Source of the DNA: Quadrisphaera setariae
GTDB lineage: Bacteria > Actinomycetota > Actinomycetes > Actinomycetales > Quadrisphaeraceae
Direction: 5' to 3'
DNA length: 64,000 bases
Assembly: GCF_008041935.1 (NCBI RefSeq)
Contig: NZ_VKAC01000001.1
Location: 434,001 to 498,000, forward strand
In this document: positions 1-8,070 of the stretch, in pieces
Layout of the letters: every line of letters begins with the position of its first letter
Position numbering within the stretch: position 1 is the first letter of the stretch
Position numbers and translations under genes: made by a program
The notes under the pieces: generated by a model
What the model was told of the DNA's origin: nothing
Seen by the model: only the letters and a program-made list of their open reading frames with translations
Database searches by the model: none

Positions 1-1
1 G

Positions 2-637
2 CGCTGGTGGACCGCCGGGCTGACCGTGCACCACCTCGGGCTGCTGCAGATGCTCTTCGGCCCGCCTGAGCAGGTGCACGCCATGACCGGTCACGACGTC
101 TCCCAGCCCGGCGTCACCTCGGACGGCTGGGGCCACCTCGCCCTCCGCTACCGCAGCGGCCTCCAGCTGGTGCTCGTCTCCACGGGCACCTACTACGGCA
201 CCGAACCGGTCCCGCACGGGAACGAGGCCGTGTGGGTCCAGGGCCCCGAGGGGCTCGTGGACTGGCGCCCCGAGGGTGACGTGGTGGTCTCCACCCGGGT
301 CGGCGGCGGCAGCCAGGTGGAGCGGCGCTCCATCGCCCCGCACGTGCGCGGCACCTGGTTCCCGCACGCGTTCGGCCTGACCATGGCGCACCTGCGGCAG
401 GCGCTGGCCGCCGGCCGCACGCCCCTGTGCTCGGTCCAGGACAACCTCGCGGTGATGGCCGTCCTGGAGGCGACGTACACCTCCGGCCAGCAGCGGCGCG
501 TCGTCGAGGTGGCCGAGGTCATGGGTGACCGCTACGACCCCGCCTACGGCAGCGGCTGGTCCCACGGCTTCTCCGGCTGGGAGCCTCCGCTGCCGGTCAC
601 GGCCCCCGAGACCGCCGCGGCCCAGGCCCTCGCATGA
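2..637 (+). CDS. Gfo/Idh/MocA-type oxidoreductase, C-terminal part (5' truncated)
   Basis: The frame is open to the left edge of the window, so the N-terminal Rossmann NAD(P)-binding half lies outside. The visible ~210 residues resemble the C-terminal alpha/beta substrate-binding domain of Gfo/Idh/MocA sugar dehydrogenases: an opening HHLGLLQMLFG helix, then beta strands and a final helical segment (AHLRQALAAGRTPLCSVQDN) typical of the family's C-terminal NAD-enzyme fold. The stop overlaps the ATG of the next gene (ATGA), so the two are translationally coupled. With the downstream PmoA-like protein and sugar ABC importer, an oxidative sugar or inositol-type catabolic role is likely; the substrate cannot be told from the sequence. 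An internal GTG at 26 is not the true start. Confidence 0.8.
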   Translation, partial: RWWTAGLTVHHLGLLQMLFGPPEQVHAMTGHDVSQPGVTSDGWGHLALRYRSGLQLVLVSTGTYYGTEPVPHGNEAVWVQGPEGLVDWRPEGDVVVSTRVGGGSQVERRSIAPHVRGTWFPHAFGLTMAHLRQALAAGRTPLCSVQDNLAVMAVLEATYTSGQQRRVVEVAEVMGDRYDPAYGSGWSHGFSGWEPPLPVTAPETAAAQALA

Positions 638-1563
638 GGGCCGGCCTGACGTGGGAGCCGGGTCCGGGGGAGACGGGCGCCCTGGTCGGCCCTTCCGGCC
701 AGCCCCTGGCCACGTTCCACTGGGGCAGCCGCGCCAACCACCCCTACGTCGACGACCTGCGCCCCCTGGCGCACCGCGGCGTGCTGACGGCGCACGCCCC
801 GCACGACCACCGCTGGCACCACGGCCTGTGGTGGTCGTGGAAGTTCGTCGACGACGTCCTGTTCTGGGAGGACCACCCGGGGTACGGGGGCAACCGCACC
901 GGCCTCGGGCGGAGCCTCGTGCGCGAGCACGCCGTGCACGAGGACGACGGGCGGGTCCGCGTGACCGAGCGCCTCGACTGGGTGGTCGACGCCACCGGGG
1001 AGGTCCTCCTCTCCGAGCAGCGCGTGGTGACGGCGGGTCTCGACCCGGTGCTGCCGGGGGCGTGGGTGCTCGACTGGGACCAGCGCTGGCGGGCCACCCG
1101 CGAGGTGGTGCTGTCCACCACCCCCTGGCCGCAGACCAGCTGGGGCGGGTACGCCGGCCTCAGCTACCGCGCCGCCCGCGCCATGGTGGGCGAGGAGGAG
1201 GTCCTCGCCTCCGGAGACCGCCGAGGCGCTGCAGCGGTGCACGGCGAGCGAGCCGCGTGGGCCGCGTACACCGGCCTCGTGGACGGCGCCGAGGTGGACG
1301 AGCCCGCCGTCCCCGGCCGCGGTGGGGTGGCGCTGCTGCCCCACCCCGACGACGAGGGGACTCCGCACCCCGTCTACGCCGCGACGGCCACCGACGGCTT
1401 CGGCTTCCTCGCCACCGCCCCCCTCATGCACGGCGACCGGACGCTCGCCGCGGACGAGGACCTGCGGCTCCGCACCCGCGTCGTCGTCCTGCCCGGCCGC
1501 GCCGATCCCGACGTCCTGGACGCGGCGCTCACCGCCTGGTCCGGGCGGGCCGTCCCCGCCTGA
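634..1563 (+). CDS. PmoA-like family protein (DUF6807)
   Basis: This 309-residue protein matches the family named PmoA or DUF6807, which occurs beside Gfo/Idh/MocA dehydrogenases in sugar loci and is not a methane mono-oxygenase subunit in this setting. Recognisable features are the His-rich segment HAPHDHRWHHGLWWSWK near residues 52-68, a second conserved stretch around VFWEDHPG, and a beta-rich C-terminal half. There is no signal peptide or membrane segment. The ATG overlaps the previous stop by 4 nt and the gene ends 48 nt before the ABC binding-protein gene. The reaction is not established; the His cluster hints at metal or sugar binding, by inference only. Confidence 0.75.
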   Translation: MRAGLTWEPGPGETGALVGPSGQPLATFHWGSRANHPYVDDLRPLAHRGVLTAHAPHDHRWHHGLWWSWKFVDDVLFWEDHPGYGGNRTGLGRSLVREHAVHEDDGRVRVTERLDWVVDATGEVLLSEQRVVTAGLDPVLPGAWVLDWDQRWRATREVVLSTTPWPQTSWGGYAGLSYRAARAMVGEEEVLASGDRRGAAAVHGERAAWAAYTGLVDGAEVDEPAVPGRGGVALLPHPDDEGTPHPVYAATATDGFGFLATAPLMHGDRTLAADEDLRLRTRVVVLPGRADPDVLDAALTAWSGRAVPA

Positions 1564-1611
1564 GCGGCCTCCACCGCTCACCCTCCACCAGCACCACCAC
1601 CCGAGAGGTCG

Positions 1612-2847
1612 ATGATGACTCGCACCAGCCCCCGCCGCGCCGTCCTGGCCGCCGTGCTCGCCCTGCCGCTCGTGCTCGGAGCCTGCTCCGGGTCCTCCGG
1701 CGGCAGCGACGACGGCGGCCCGCTCGAGCTGACGGCCCTGGACTACTACACCGACGAGCCCTCGCACAGCGACACCGAGAAGCGCCTCAGCGACTGCGCG
1801 GAGCAGGCGGGGGCCACCATCTCCCACTCCAGCGTCCCCTCCAGCCAGTACAACGCCAGGGTCCTGCAGCAGATCTCGGCGAAGACCGTGCCCGACGTCG
1901 TCATGGTCAACAACCCGGACCTGCCGCAGTTCGCCTCCACCGGGGCGCTGGCGCCGCTCACGGACCTCGACGTGGACACGAGCCGGTACCTGCCGTCGGT
2001 GCTGGAGACGGGCACCTACGACGGCGAGCTGTACGGGCTCGCGCCCAACGTCAACACGCTGGTGCTCTTCTACAACGAGCAGATGCTCGCCGACGCCGGC
2101 GTCGCCGTGCCGACCACCTGGCCCGAGCTCGAGGCAGCCGCCGCGAAGCTGACGACGCCGGAGCACCACGGGTTCGCCTACGCCGCGGCCTCCGGCACCG
2201 AGGGCACGTGGACCTTCATCCCGTTCCTGTGGGGCAACGGCGGCTCGCAGCTGGAGCTCACCAGCCCGCAGGCGCAGGAGGCCGTCACCTTCTACACCGG
2301 CCTGGCGGCCAAGGGCTACGTCTCCACCTCCGCCGTCAACTGGACCCAGGCCGACGCCAAGGACCAGTTCGCCGCCGGCAAGGCCGCGATGATGATCAAC
2401 GGTCCGTGGCAGATCCCCAGCCTGAACGCGACGCAGGGCCTGCGGTGGGCCAGCACGACCATCCCCGTGCCCGCAGCGGGCGACACCCCGGTCGCCCCGC
2501 TCGGCGGTGAGCTCTGGTCCGTCGGACGCAGCACCCCTGAGCGCGAGAAGGCCGCGGCGAGCGTCGTCACCTGCCTCAACGCCCCCCAGACCCAGCTGGC
2601 GACCGCGCTGCAGAACAACACCGTGCCCAGCGACTCGGACTCCGCGAAGGAGCTGGCGGCGCAGCAGCCGCAGATGGCGCCGATCGTCGACACGGTCACC
2701 ACCGCCAAGTCGCTCACCTCCGACTCGGGGCTCAAGTGGCCGGCCGTCGACGCCGCCCTGTCCACCGCGCTGCAGGCGGTCATCAGCGGTCAGTCGAGCG
2801 TCCCCGACGCGCTCGCGGCCGCACAGGCCGACGTGGAGGGCCAGTGA
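1612..2847 (+). CDS. Sugar ABC transporter, lipoprotein substrate-binding protein
   Basis: The 411-residue family 1 extracellular solute-binding protein delivers a carbohydrate to the two permeases encoded next. The N-terminus has a basic stretch, a hydrophobic core and the lipobox LGAC with the lipidated Cys at residue 25, followed by a Ser/Gly linker. The body has the usual binding-protein landmarks: PDVVMVNNPD, YGLAPNVNTLVLFYNEQML, FAAGKAAMMINGPWQ. An AGAGGT-like site lies before the ATG, and a second ATG follows immediately. The stop overlaps the GTG of the first permease. The protein belongs to the same family as the binding protein at 23229-24515 but is clearly divergent. The ligand is unknown. 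Confidence 0.9.
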   Translation: MMTRTSPRRAVLAAVLALPLVLGACSGSSGGSDDGGPLELTALDYYTDEPSHSDTEKRLSDCAEQAGATISHSSVPSSQYNARVLQQISAKTVPDVVMVNNPDLPQFASTGALAPLTDLDVDTSRYLPSVLETGTYDGELYGLAPNVNTLVLFYNEQMLADAGVAVPTTWPELEAAAAKLTTPEHHGFAYAAASGTEGTWTFIPFLWGNGGSQLELTSPQAQEAVTFYTGLAAKGYVSTSAVNWTQADAKDQFAAGKAAMMINGPWQIPSLNATQGLRWASTTIPVPAAGDTPVAPLGGELWSVGRSTPEREKAAASVVTCLNAPQTQLATALQNNTVPSDSDSAKELAAQQPQMAPIVDTVTTAKSLTSDSGLKWPAVDAALSTALQAVISGQSSVPDALAAAQADVEGQ

Positions 2848-3827
2848 CCACATCGGCGACGACCGTCCCGAGCAGCGCCCACCGAGCCGGCGCACCAGGT
2901 GGGGGTGCCCAGGCCGCCGGCCGGCAGGAGCGCCGCGTCGGCACCGGGGCGAGGCGCCGGTGGGCGATGTGGTGGTTCGTGCTGCCCGCGGCGCTGTACG
3001 TGCTGGCCTTCTTCGCGGTGCCGGTGGTCAACAACATCACCACCAGCTTCCGCGAGTACACGACCGCGACCTTCTACACCGGTGAGGCGCCCTTCGTCGG
3101 TCTCGCCAACTACGTCGACGTCATCAGCTCGCGGACCTTCGGCCGGACCACCCTCAACACCGCCGTCTTCACGGTGGTGTCGCTGGCGGCGACCTTCGTG
3201 ATCGGCCTCGCCCTCGCGGTGTTCTTCAACGCGCACTTCCGGTTGAACTCGGTGCTGCGCTCCCTCGTGCTGCTGCCGTGGCTGCTGCCGCTGATCATCT
3301 CCTCCGCCGTGTGGCGGCGGATGATGGAGGGCACCTCGGGGGTGCTCAACGAGCTGCTCGGGCTGGTGGGGCTGGGGGCGGTGCCCTGGCTGACCGACCC
3401 CGCCGTGGCGCTGTACTCCGTGATCATCGTCAACGTCTGGGTGGGCATCCCGTTCGTCATGGTGATCCTCTACGGAGGGCTGCAGGAGATCCCGCGGGAC
3501 CTGTACGAGGCGGCCTCCCTGGACGGCGCCACCGGCCTCCGCGCCTTCCGCAGCATCACCTGGCCCCTGCTGCGGCCCGTGGTGGTCATCGTGCTGATGC
3601 TCGGCTTCATCTACACGGTCCGCGTGCTCGACATCGTCCTCGCGCTGACCGGCGGCGGCCCCGCTGGAGCGTCGGACACCTACGCCACGCAGGCGTACCA
3701 GCTCTCGTTCCGCGACTTCCAGTTCGGCACCGGAGCCGCCCTGAGCAACATCCTCATCGTCGTCACGCTGCTGGTGGCCGCCCTCCAGCTGCGGGCGAAC
3801 CGCAGAGCGAACGACCTGGCAGGCTGA
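2844..3827 (+). CDS. Sugar ABC transporter permease, MalF type
   Basis: Inner-membrane permease of 327 residues with six predicted helices. The start is the GTG whose last two bases begin the preceding stop (GTGA overlap). A longer open frame upstream is only read-through over the binding-protein gene. The cytoplasmic EAA loop that contacts the ATPase is clear (EAASLDGATGLRAFRSITWP, about residue 224). The N-terminal ~45 residues are Ala/Gly/Arg-rich and cytoplasmic. It pairs with the permease starting at 3830. No ATPase gene lies nearby, so a shared MsiK-type ATPase is likely used, as is known for actinobacterial sugar importers. Confidence 0.9.
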   Translation: MTTSATTVPSSAHRAGAPGGGAQAAGRQERRVGTGARRRWAMWWFVLPAALYVLAFFAVPVVNNITTSFREYTTATFYTGEAPFVGLANYVDVISSRTFGRTTLNTAVFTVVSLAATFVIGLALAVFFNAHFRLNSVLRSLVLLPWLLPLIISSAVWRRMMEGTSGVLNELLGLVGLGAVPWLTDPAVALYSVIIVNVWVGIPFVMVILYGGLQEIPRDLYEAASLDGATGLRAFRSITWPLLRPVVVIVLMLGFIYTVRVLDIVLALTGGGPAGASDTYATQAYQLSFRDFQFGTGAALSNILIVVTLLVAALQLRANRRANDLAG

Positions 3828-3829
3828 CC

Positions 3830-4726
3830 GTGACCACACCCACCGCACCCGCGCCCACCTCCGCCCCGGCTGCTGGTCGCGCCCCAGCGACGCCCCGTCC
3901 GCGGGCCACCCGGCGAAGAGCGCTGTCGGCGCTGCGCACCGCGTTCGGCGTCGTCGTCGTCGGGGTGCTGCTCTTCCCGGTGTACTGGATGGTCAACACG
4001 TCCCTGCAGGGCAGCGAGAACCTGCTGAGCACCCAGTGGTTCCCGCTCCAGGTGGACCTGGGCGGCTACCGCGAGGCGATCAGCTCCCAGCTGGGCAACC
4101 TCGGCACCAGCCTGGTGGTCGCCGTGGGGGCGGTGGTGGTCTGCCTGGCCGTGGCGGCGCCCGCCGCCTACGGCCTCTCACGGGCCGCCCTCCCGCTGCC
4201 GGGGGGCGCGGTCCTGCTGACGCTGCTCGTGATCACGCAGATGATCCCCGGCATCGTCATCGCCAACGGCCTGTACTCCCTCTACAACGACCTCGGTCTC
4301 ATCGACTCCTACGTCGGGCTGGTGCTGGCCGACGCGTCCCTGGGGGTGCCGTTCTGCATCCTGCTCATGCGCTCGTTCATGACCAACATCCCGGCGTCCC
4401 TCATCGAGGCCGCCAAGATCGACGGTGCCAGCGAGTGGCGCGTCTTCCGGTCGATCGTGCTGCCGCTGAGCCGCAACTCCCTCGTGACCGCGGCCGTGTT
4501 CGCGTTCCTCTTCGCGTGGAGCGACTTCCTCTTCGCCCTGACGCTCACGACGGGTCAGCAGGTCGTGCCCATCACCCTGAGCATGTACACCTTCATCGGC
4601 GCCCACACGCAGAGCTGGGCGGCCCTCATGGCCACGGCGACCATCGCCAGCATCCCGGCCGCCGCGCTCCTCGTGGTGGCGCAGCGCTACATCGCCGCAG
4701 GCGTCACCGGGGGTGCCGTGAAGTGA
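3830..4726 (+). CDS. Sugar ABC transporter permease, MalG type
   Basis: Second permease of the importer, 298 residues, six helices. The GTG start lies 2 nt after the stop of the MalF-type gene. The EAA loop reads EAAKIDGASEWRVFRSIVLP and the C-terminus ends in the family-typical AQRYIAAGVTGGAVK. The N-terminus carries ~35 residues of Pro/Ala/Thr-rich cytoplasmic sequence. The stop overlaps the GTG of the next gene, making binding protein, permease, permease and hydrolase one translationally coupled unit. The related permease in the second importer (21363-22214) shares the same ending. Confidence 0.9.
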   Translation: MTTPTAPAPTSAPAAGRAPATPRPRATRRRALSALRTAFGVVVVGVLLFPVYWMVNTSLQGSENLLSTQWFPLQVDLGGYREAISSQLGNLGTSLVVAVGAVVVCLAVAAPAAYGLSRAALPLPGGAVLLTLLVITQMIPGIVIANGLYSLYNDLGLIDSYVGLVLADASLGVPFCILLMRSFMTNIPASLIEAAKIDGASEWRVFRSIVLPLSRNSLVTAAVFAFLFAWSDFLFALTLTTGQQVVPITLSMYTFIGAHTQSWAALMATATIASIPAAALLVVAQRYIAAGVTGGAVK

Positions 4727-5853
4727 GCGCCCTGCGGGTCCACGCCCTGGCGGACGGCTACGGCGAGCTGGCCGACCTCGCCACCTCCTTCGTCGCGCAG
4801 GACCCGGGCTGGCCCTTCCAGCTGGCCGTCCACGCCGACGGCGGCCTGCTGGCGGACCTCGCGGCCGGCGCGGGGTACGACGACCCGGACCACCGCGCCC
4901 TGCACCTGCAGGCCTCCGCCACCAAGGGCGTCGCCGGCGTCTCGCTGGCCCTCGCCCTGCAGGACAGCGGCGCGAGCGCCGACGACGCCGTCTCCCGCTG
5001 GTGGCCCGAGTTCGCCGCCGGCGGCAAGGAGCGGGTGACGGTCGCCCAGCTGGCCTCCCACCAGGTCGGACTGCTCGCGGCCCGCGGCCGCCCGTCCCTG
5101 GACGACTGGGGACGCAGCGGAGCGGTCGCTGCGGACCTCGCCGCTCAGAGCCCCGCCTGGGCGGCGGGCGCCGGACACGGGTACCACGCCCTGACCGTCG
5201 GCCCCCTGGTCGACGAGCTGGTCCACCGGCTGAGCGGGCTGTCCGTCGTGGAGCACCACGAGCAGCGCGTGCGGGCCCCCACCGACATCGACTTCTGGCT
5301 GCGACTGCCGGCGGAGCAGCTCCCCCGGCTGCACCCCGTCGAGGTGCCCGGAGGCGGGGGAGGACCGGGCCCGTCTCCGGGGAGCCTGACGGACCTCGCG
5401 ACCGGTCAGCTCGACGCCATCGGCCCGGGGAACGCGTGGGTGGCCTCGCGGGCGCTGCTGGACGCCGGTGTCGCCTCCGTCTCCGGGGCCGGTTCCGCTC
5501 TGGGACTGAGCCAGGTCTACGCCCGGGCGACCGGCGTGGACGGCCGGGCGGCGCTGTTGAGCGCTGACACCACCGCCGAGGTCGCGCGCCTGCGCACGGC
5601 CGGCACGGACCTGGTGCTGGGGGTGGAGACCCGCTTCGCCGTCCTCTTCCAGAAGCCTTCGCCGCGCCACGACTTCGGGACCGCCGAGGCCTTCGGGCAC
5701 GACGGAGCGGGCGGTGCTCTCGGGTTCGCCGACCCGGGCACCGGTGTGGCGTTCGGGTTCACCACGGGGCGGGTGCCGCAGCCTGCTGGCGCGGACCGAC
5801 GAGCCCTGGCCTTCGCCGCGGTCCTGCGGCGCCTCCGGTGGCGTCGCAGCTGA
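4723..5853 (+). CDS. Serine hydrolase of the beta-lactamase / EstB-like family
   Basis: This 376-residue serine hydrolase begins at the GTG overlapping the permease stop (GTGA). The three elements of the class C beta-lactamase / DD-peptidase fold are visible: S65-A-T-K68 (SxxK nucleophile and base), Y154-H-A (Tyr of the YxN-type motif, with His-Ala instead of Ser-Asn) and H326-D-G, at the place of the KTG box. The YHA variant resembles EstB-type esterases more than true beta-lactamases. No signal peptide is evident, so a cytoplasmic esterase or deacylase acting on imported, acylated sugar is plausible by inference. It ends 16 nt before the convergent blh gene, with no obvious terminator between them. 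Confidence 0.8.
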   Translation: MSALRVHALADGYGELADLATSFVAQDPGWPFQLAVHADGGLLADLAAGAGYDDPDHRALHLQASATKGVAGVSLALALQDSGASADDAVSRWWPEFAAGGKERVTVAQLASHQVGLLAARGRPSLDDWGRSGAVAADLAAQSPAWAAGAGHGYHALTVGPLVDELVHRLSGLSVVEHHEQRVRAPTDIDFWLRLPAEQLPRLHPVEVPGGGGGPGPSPGSLTDLATGQLDAIGPGNAWVASRALLDAGVASVSGAGSALGLSQVYARATGVDGRAALLSADTTAEVARLRTAGTDLVLGVETRFAVLFQKPSPRHDFGTAEAFGHDGAGGALGFADPGTGVAFGFTTGRVPQPAGADRRALAFAAVLRRLRWRRS

Positions 5854-5869
5854 AGTGGGACGCGCTCGC

Positions 5870-6937
5870 TCAGGCGGACGTCCTCACCACCCCGTGAGGG
5901 GGAGGTGGTGCCACCACCACGCGGGCGTCGGCGCGGGCCACGGCCACGGCGTGCGGCACCGTCAGGCACAGCACCGCGGCCAGGCCCGTGACCAGCACTT
6001 GCGCTCCGCCGAGGGTCACGAGCGCCACCAGGCCGACCACCGACACCGCGGTGGGCAGCGCCGCCTGCCGCACGAAGCCGCGCAGCGCCGCGCGGGTGCC
6101 GAGGTGGTCGTGCGCGGCGTCGGAGGCCACCATCCGCGCCACCTGGCGCCAGGAGTGCCACAGGCCGAAGTAGACGGCGAAGGCCAGCAGGGGCGTGACC
6201 ACGGCGCACAGCGCCACGAGCAGCAGCGGCTCCAGCGCCGCGGCAGGTCGGCGCTGCAGCGCAGCGGCCACCACCACCGCGGCCGCGGCCGCGAGCACCA
6301 CGGGCACCGCCGCGCGCGCCACGGAGGCCACGGCCGCGCCGCGGCCCCCCGACAGCCCGTCGAGGACGGCGGACACCGCACCGCCGTGCAGCCCGAGGGT
6401 GAGGACGACGGGTGGACCGCCCAGCGCCACCACCCGGACCGCCCGCAGCACGCGGCCGGGGCCGGGGGTGGCGGAGCCCGTCCACCTGGCGGTGACCGCG
6501 TCGGCGGTGCCGAAGTGCACGACCGCCAGCGCCAGCAGCCCCAGCAGGACGGGCAGCGGCGCCACCAGCCAGGCGGTGAACGCCGCCGCGGCGGTGAGCA
6601 GGTAGACCGCGGCGGCCGCGGCGCGACGACCGCGGGACCCGGTGGCCCCGGTCTCGGGGCGCACCAGGTCGACGGCGCCGTGGGGCAGTCCCACCAGCAG
6701 GCTCACCACCAGCAGCGGGGCGAGCGCCGGGCCGGCCGACAGGCCCGGACCCGCCAGCTGGGGGAGCAGCCGGCCGGGCGGCGTCGCAGCGGCTGCGACG
6801 AGCGTGCAGCCCGCCGCGGCCGCCCACGGGACGTGCAGGACGGCGACCCGCCACCTCGCCGCGCGCGGCAGCACCTGGGAGACCGCGGGCGCGTGCGTGA
6901 GCGGCGCGGCGCTGGCGGTCGCCGTCCTGGTGGTCAT
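5870..6937 (-). CDS. blh: Brp/Blh-type beta-carotene 15,15'-dioxygenase
   Basis: Polytopic membrane enzyme of 355 residues that, in characterised homologues, cleaves beta-carotene to two retinals, the rhodopsin chromophore. Family signatures with conserved His are present: GLPHGAVDL in the second helix, VVHFGTADAV mid-protein, YFGLWHSWRQVAR and the late VPHAVAV. The ATG overlaps the rhodopsin stop (ATGA on the minus strand), so opsin and chromophore supply are co-translated. No lycopene cyclase or other carotenoid gene is in the window, so the beta-carotene precursor must be made elsewhere. Confidence 0.93.
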   Translation of the reverse strand: MTTRTATASAAPLTHAPAVSQVLPRAARWRVAVLHVPWAAAAGCTLVAAAATPPGRLLPQLAGPGLSAGPALAPLLVVSLLVGLPHGAVDLVRPETGATGSRGRRAAAAAVYLLTAAAAFTAWLVAPLPVLLGLLALAVVHFGTADAVTARWTGSATPGPGRVLRAVRVVALGGPPVVLTLGLHGGAVSAVLDGLSGGRGAAVASVARAAVPVVLAAAAAVVVAAALQRRPAAALEPLLLVALCAVVTPLLAFAVYFGLWHSWRQVARMVASDAAHDHLGTRAALRGFVRQAALPTAVSVVGLVALVTLGGAQVLVTGLAAVLCLTVPHAVAVARADARVVVAPPPPHGVVRTSA

Positions 6938-7905
6938 CGGCGGGTCTGGCGGTGGCCGTTCGCGGACGGAGCGCCGGCGCCGGCGCCGACGGGCGCCTCG
7001 GCGGAGACCAGTCGCGGCGTGGAGACGAGCTCACCGGAGATCCACACGACCCCGGCCACGGAGTCCGGGGCGGTCGAGGCGACGGCCTCGTCGGCGCCGC
7101 CGCCAGCTCGGCGGGCGTCCTCGGCGGTGCGCAGCTTGGCGACCTTGTGGATCAGCACGCCGAAGCCGGCCTTGGCGGCGATGTCGGCGAAGGTGAAGAC
7201 CAGCTGCTCGGTGGTGCCCCAGGCGCCCGGGTTCGAGCTGGCCCACACCGGGACCAGGTAGGCCAGCGGGTAGGCGCCGAAGACGCTGAAGAGGAGCACG
7301 AGCGCGTTGCGGTAGCTGGTGCGGGCCTCGTCGCCGACGGCCGGGGCCGTGGCGCGGTACGCCTGCCAGGCGACGACGTAGAGCACCACGAAGAAGACGG
7401 TGCTGATGGCGCCCCAGACCCACAGCGCCGCGGTGGTGCTCCCGCCGCCGGCGCCGTAGACCACACCGAGGTAGCCGGTGGCGATCATGAGGAACGCCGA
7501 GGCGATGCCGACGGTCCGCCAGCGCAGGGCCTGCGCCCGCGTGAGGACGGCGACCGCCAGGAGCTCGCACACGAGCATCGGCACGGTGACCGACCAGTCC
7601 ATGTACCGCAGTTCGGTGACCACGGTGCCGGGGTCGGGCGTGTAGGTGGAGCCGTCAGCCGAGGCGGTGAAGCCCAGCACCCACTCCAGCAGCAGCGCGA
7701 GGTAGGCCAGCGAGGCCACCCAGCAGATGGCCGTGCTCGCGACGGCGGCACCGCGGTACTGGCGCGCCACCTCGTTGCGCGTGCTGGCCCCGTAGAGCCC
7801 GGTGGCGAAGAGCGCGAAGAGCGCGACGACGAAGCCGTACAGCACCAGGTGGTACTGGGCGGCGGTGTAGGTGGTGGTGGCGGTGAACTCGGCGGAGGTG
7901 AGCAC
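6934..7905 (-). CDS. Microbial rhodopsin, predicted green-absorbing outward proton pump with antenna fenestration
   Basis: Seven-helix retinal protein of 323 residues. Helix C has R100, D103 (Schiff-base proton acceptor), T107 and E114 (donor), the DTE set of proteorhodopsin-type proton pumps. Helix G has D241 and the retinal-binding K245 (DIAAKAGFG). L111 sits where residue 105 of proteorhodopsin tunes colour; Leu there goes with green absorption. In helix E, WVWGAIST aligns with WWAIST of bacteriorhodopsin, placing G165 where bulky W138 would be; this matches the glycine opening that lets xanthorhodopsin bind an antenna carotenoid. No His is visible in helix B. About 65 residues follow helix G. 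The GTG start is preceded by GAGGGG with 6-nt spacing. It is coupled to blh and divergent from the MarR-PP2C gene. Confidence 0.95.
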   Translation of the reverse strand: MLTSAEFTATTTYTAAQYHLVLYGFVVALFALFATGLYGASTRNEVARQYRGAAVASTAICWVASLAYLALLLEWVLGFTASADGSTYTPDPGTVVTELRYMDWSVTVPMLVCELLAVAVLTRAQALRWRTVGIASAFLMIATGYLGVVYGAGGGSTTAALWVWGAISTVFFVVLYVVAWQAYRATAPAVGDEARTSYRNALVLLFSVFGAYPLAYLVPVWASSNPGAWGTTEQLVFTFADIAAKAGFGVLIHKVAKLRTAEDARRAGGGADEAVASTAPDSVAGVVWISGELVSTPRLVSAEAPVGAGAGAPSANGHRQTRR

Positions 7906-7965
7906 GGTCTGCCCCTCGGTGGTCGGGCGGCCCGCGTCTCTGGAGCCGTTCGGTGCAGCAGGGCA

Positions 7966-7986
7966 ACTTTTGCGATGTGCAAAGGT
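7966..7986. promoter_or_regulatory. 21-bp inverted repeat, candidate operator between rhodopsin and MarR-PP2C genes
   Basis: ACTTTTGC-GATGT-GCAAAGGT: 8-bp arms with one mismatch, the core TTTGC/GCAAA being perfect. It is a markedly AT-rich island in otherwise very GC-rich DNA, between two divergent genes, one of which encodes a MarR-type DNA-binding domain. The size and symmetry fit a MarR-dimer site. Binding is inferred. Confidence 0.6.
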
Positions 7987-8055
7987 CTCCGCAACTCGAG
8001 GTCGAGGGCTGCCAGCCGGCCGTCAGCAGGGCGTCATCCGCGCAGGCCGGGATGG

Positions 8056-8070
8056 CACAGTGCGGTGGTG
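8056..8070 (+). promoter_or_regulatory. Candidate leaderless -10 box for the MarR-PP2C gene
   Basis: CACAGT, then GCGGTG (6 nt), then the GTG at 8068. There is no Shine-Dalgarno. The arrangement matches the other putative leaderless starts in this window and favours 8068 over the adjacent in-frame GTG at 8065. Confidence 0.45.
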
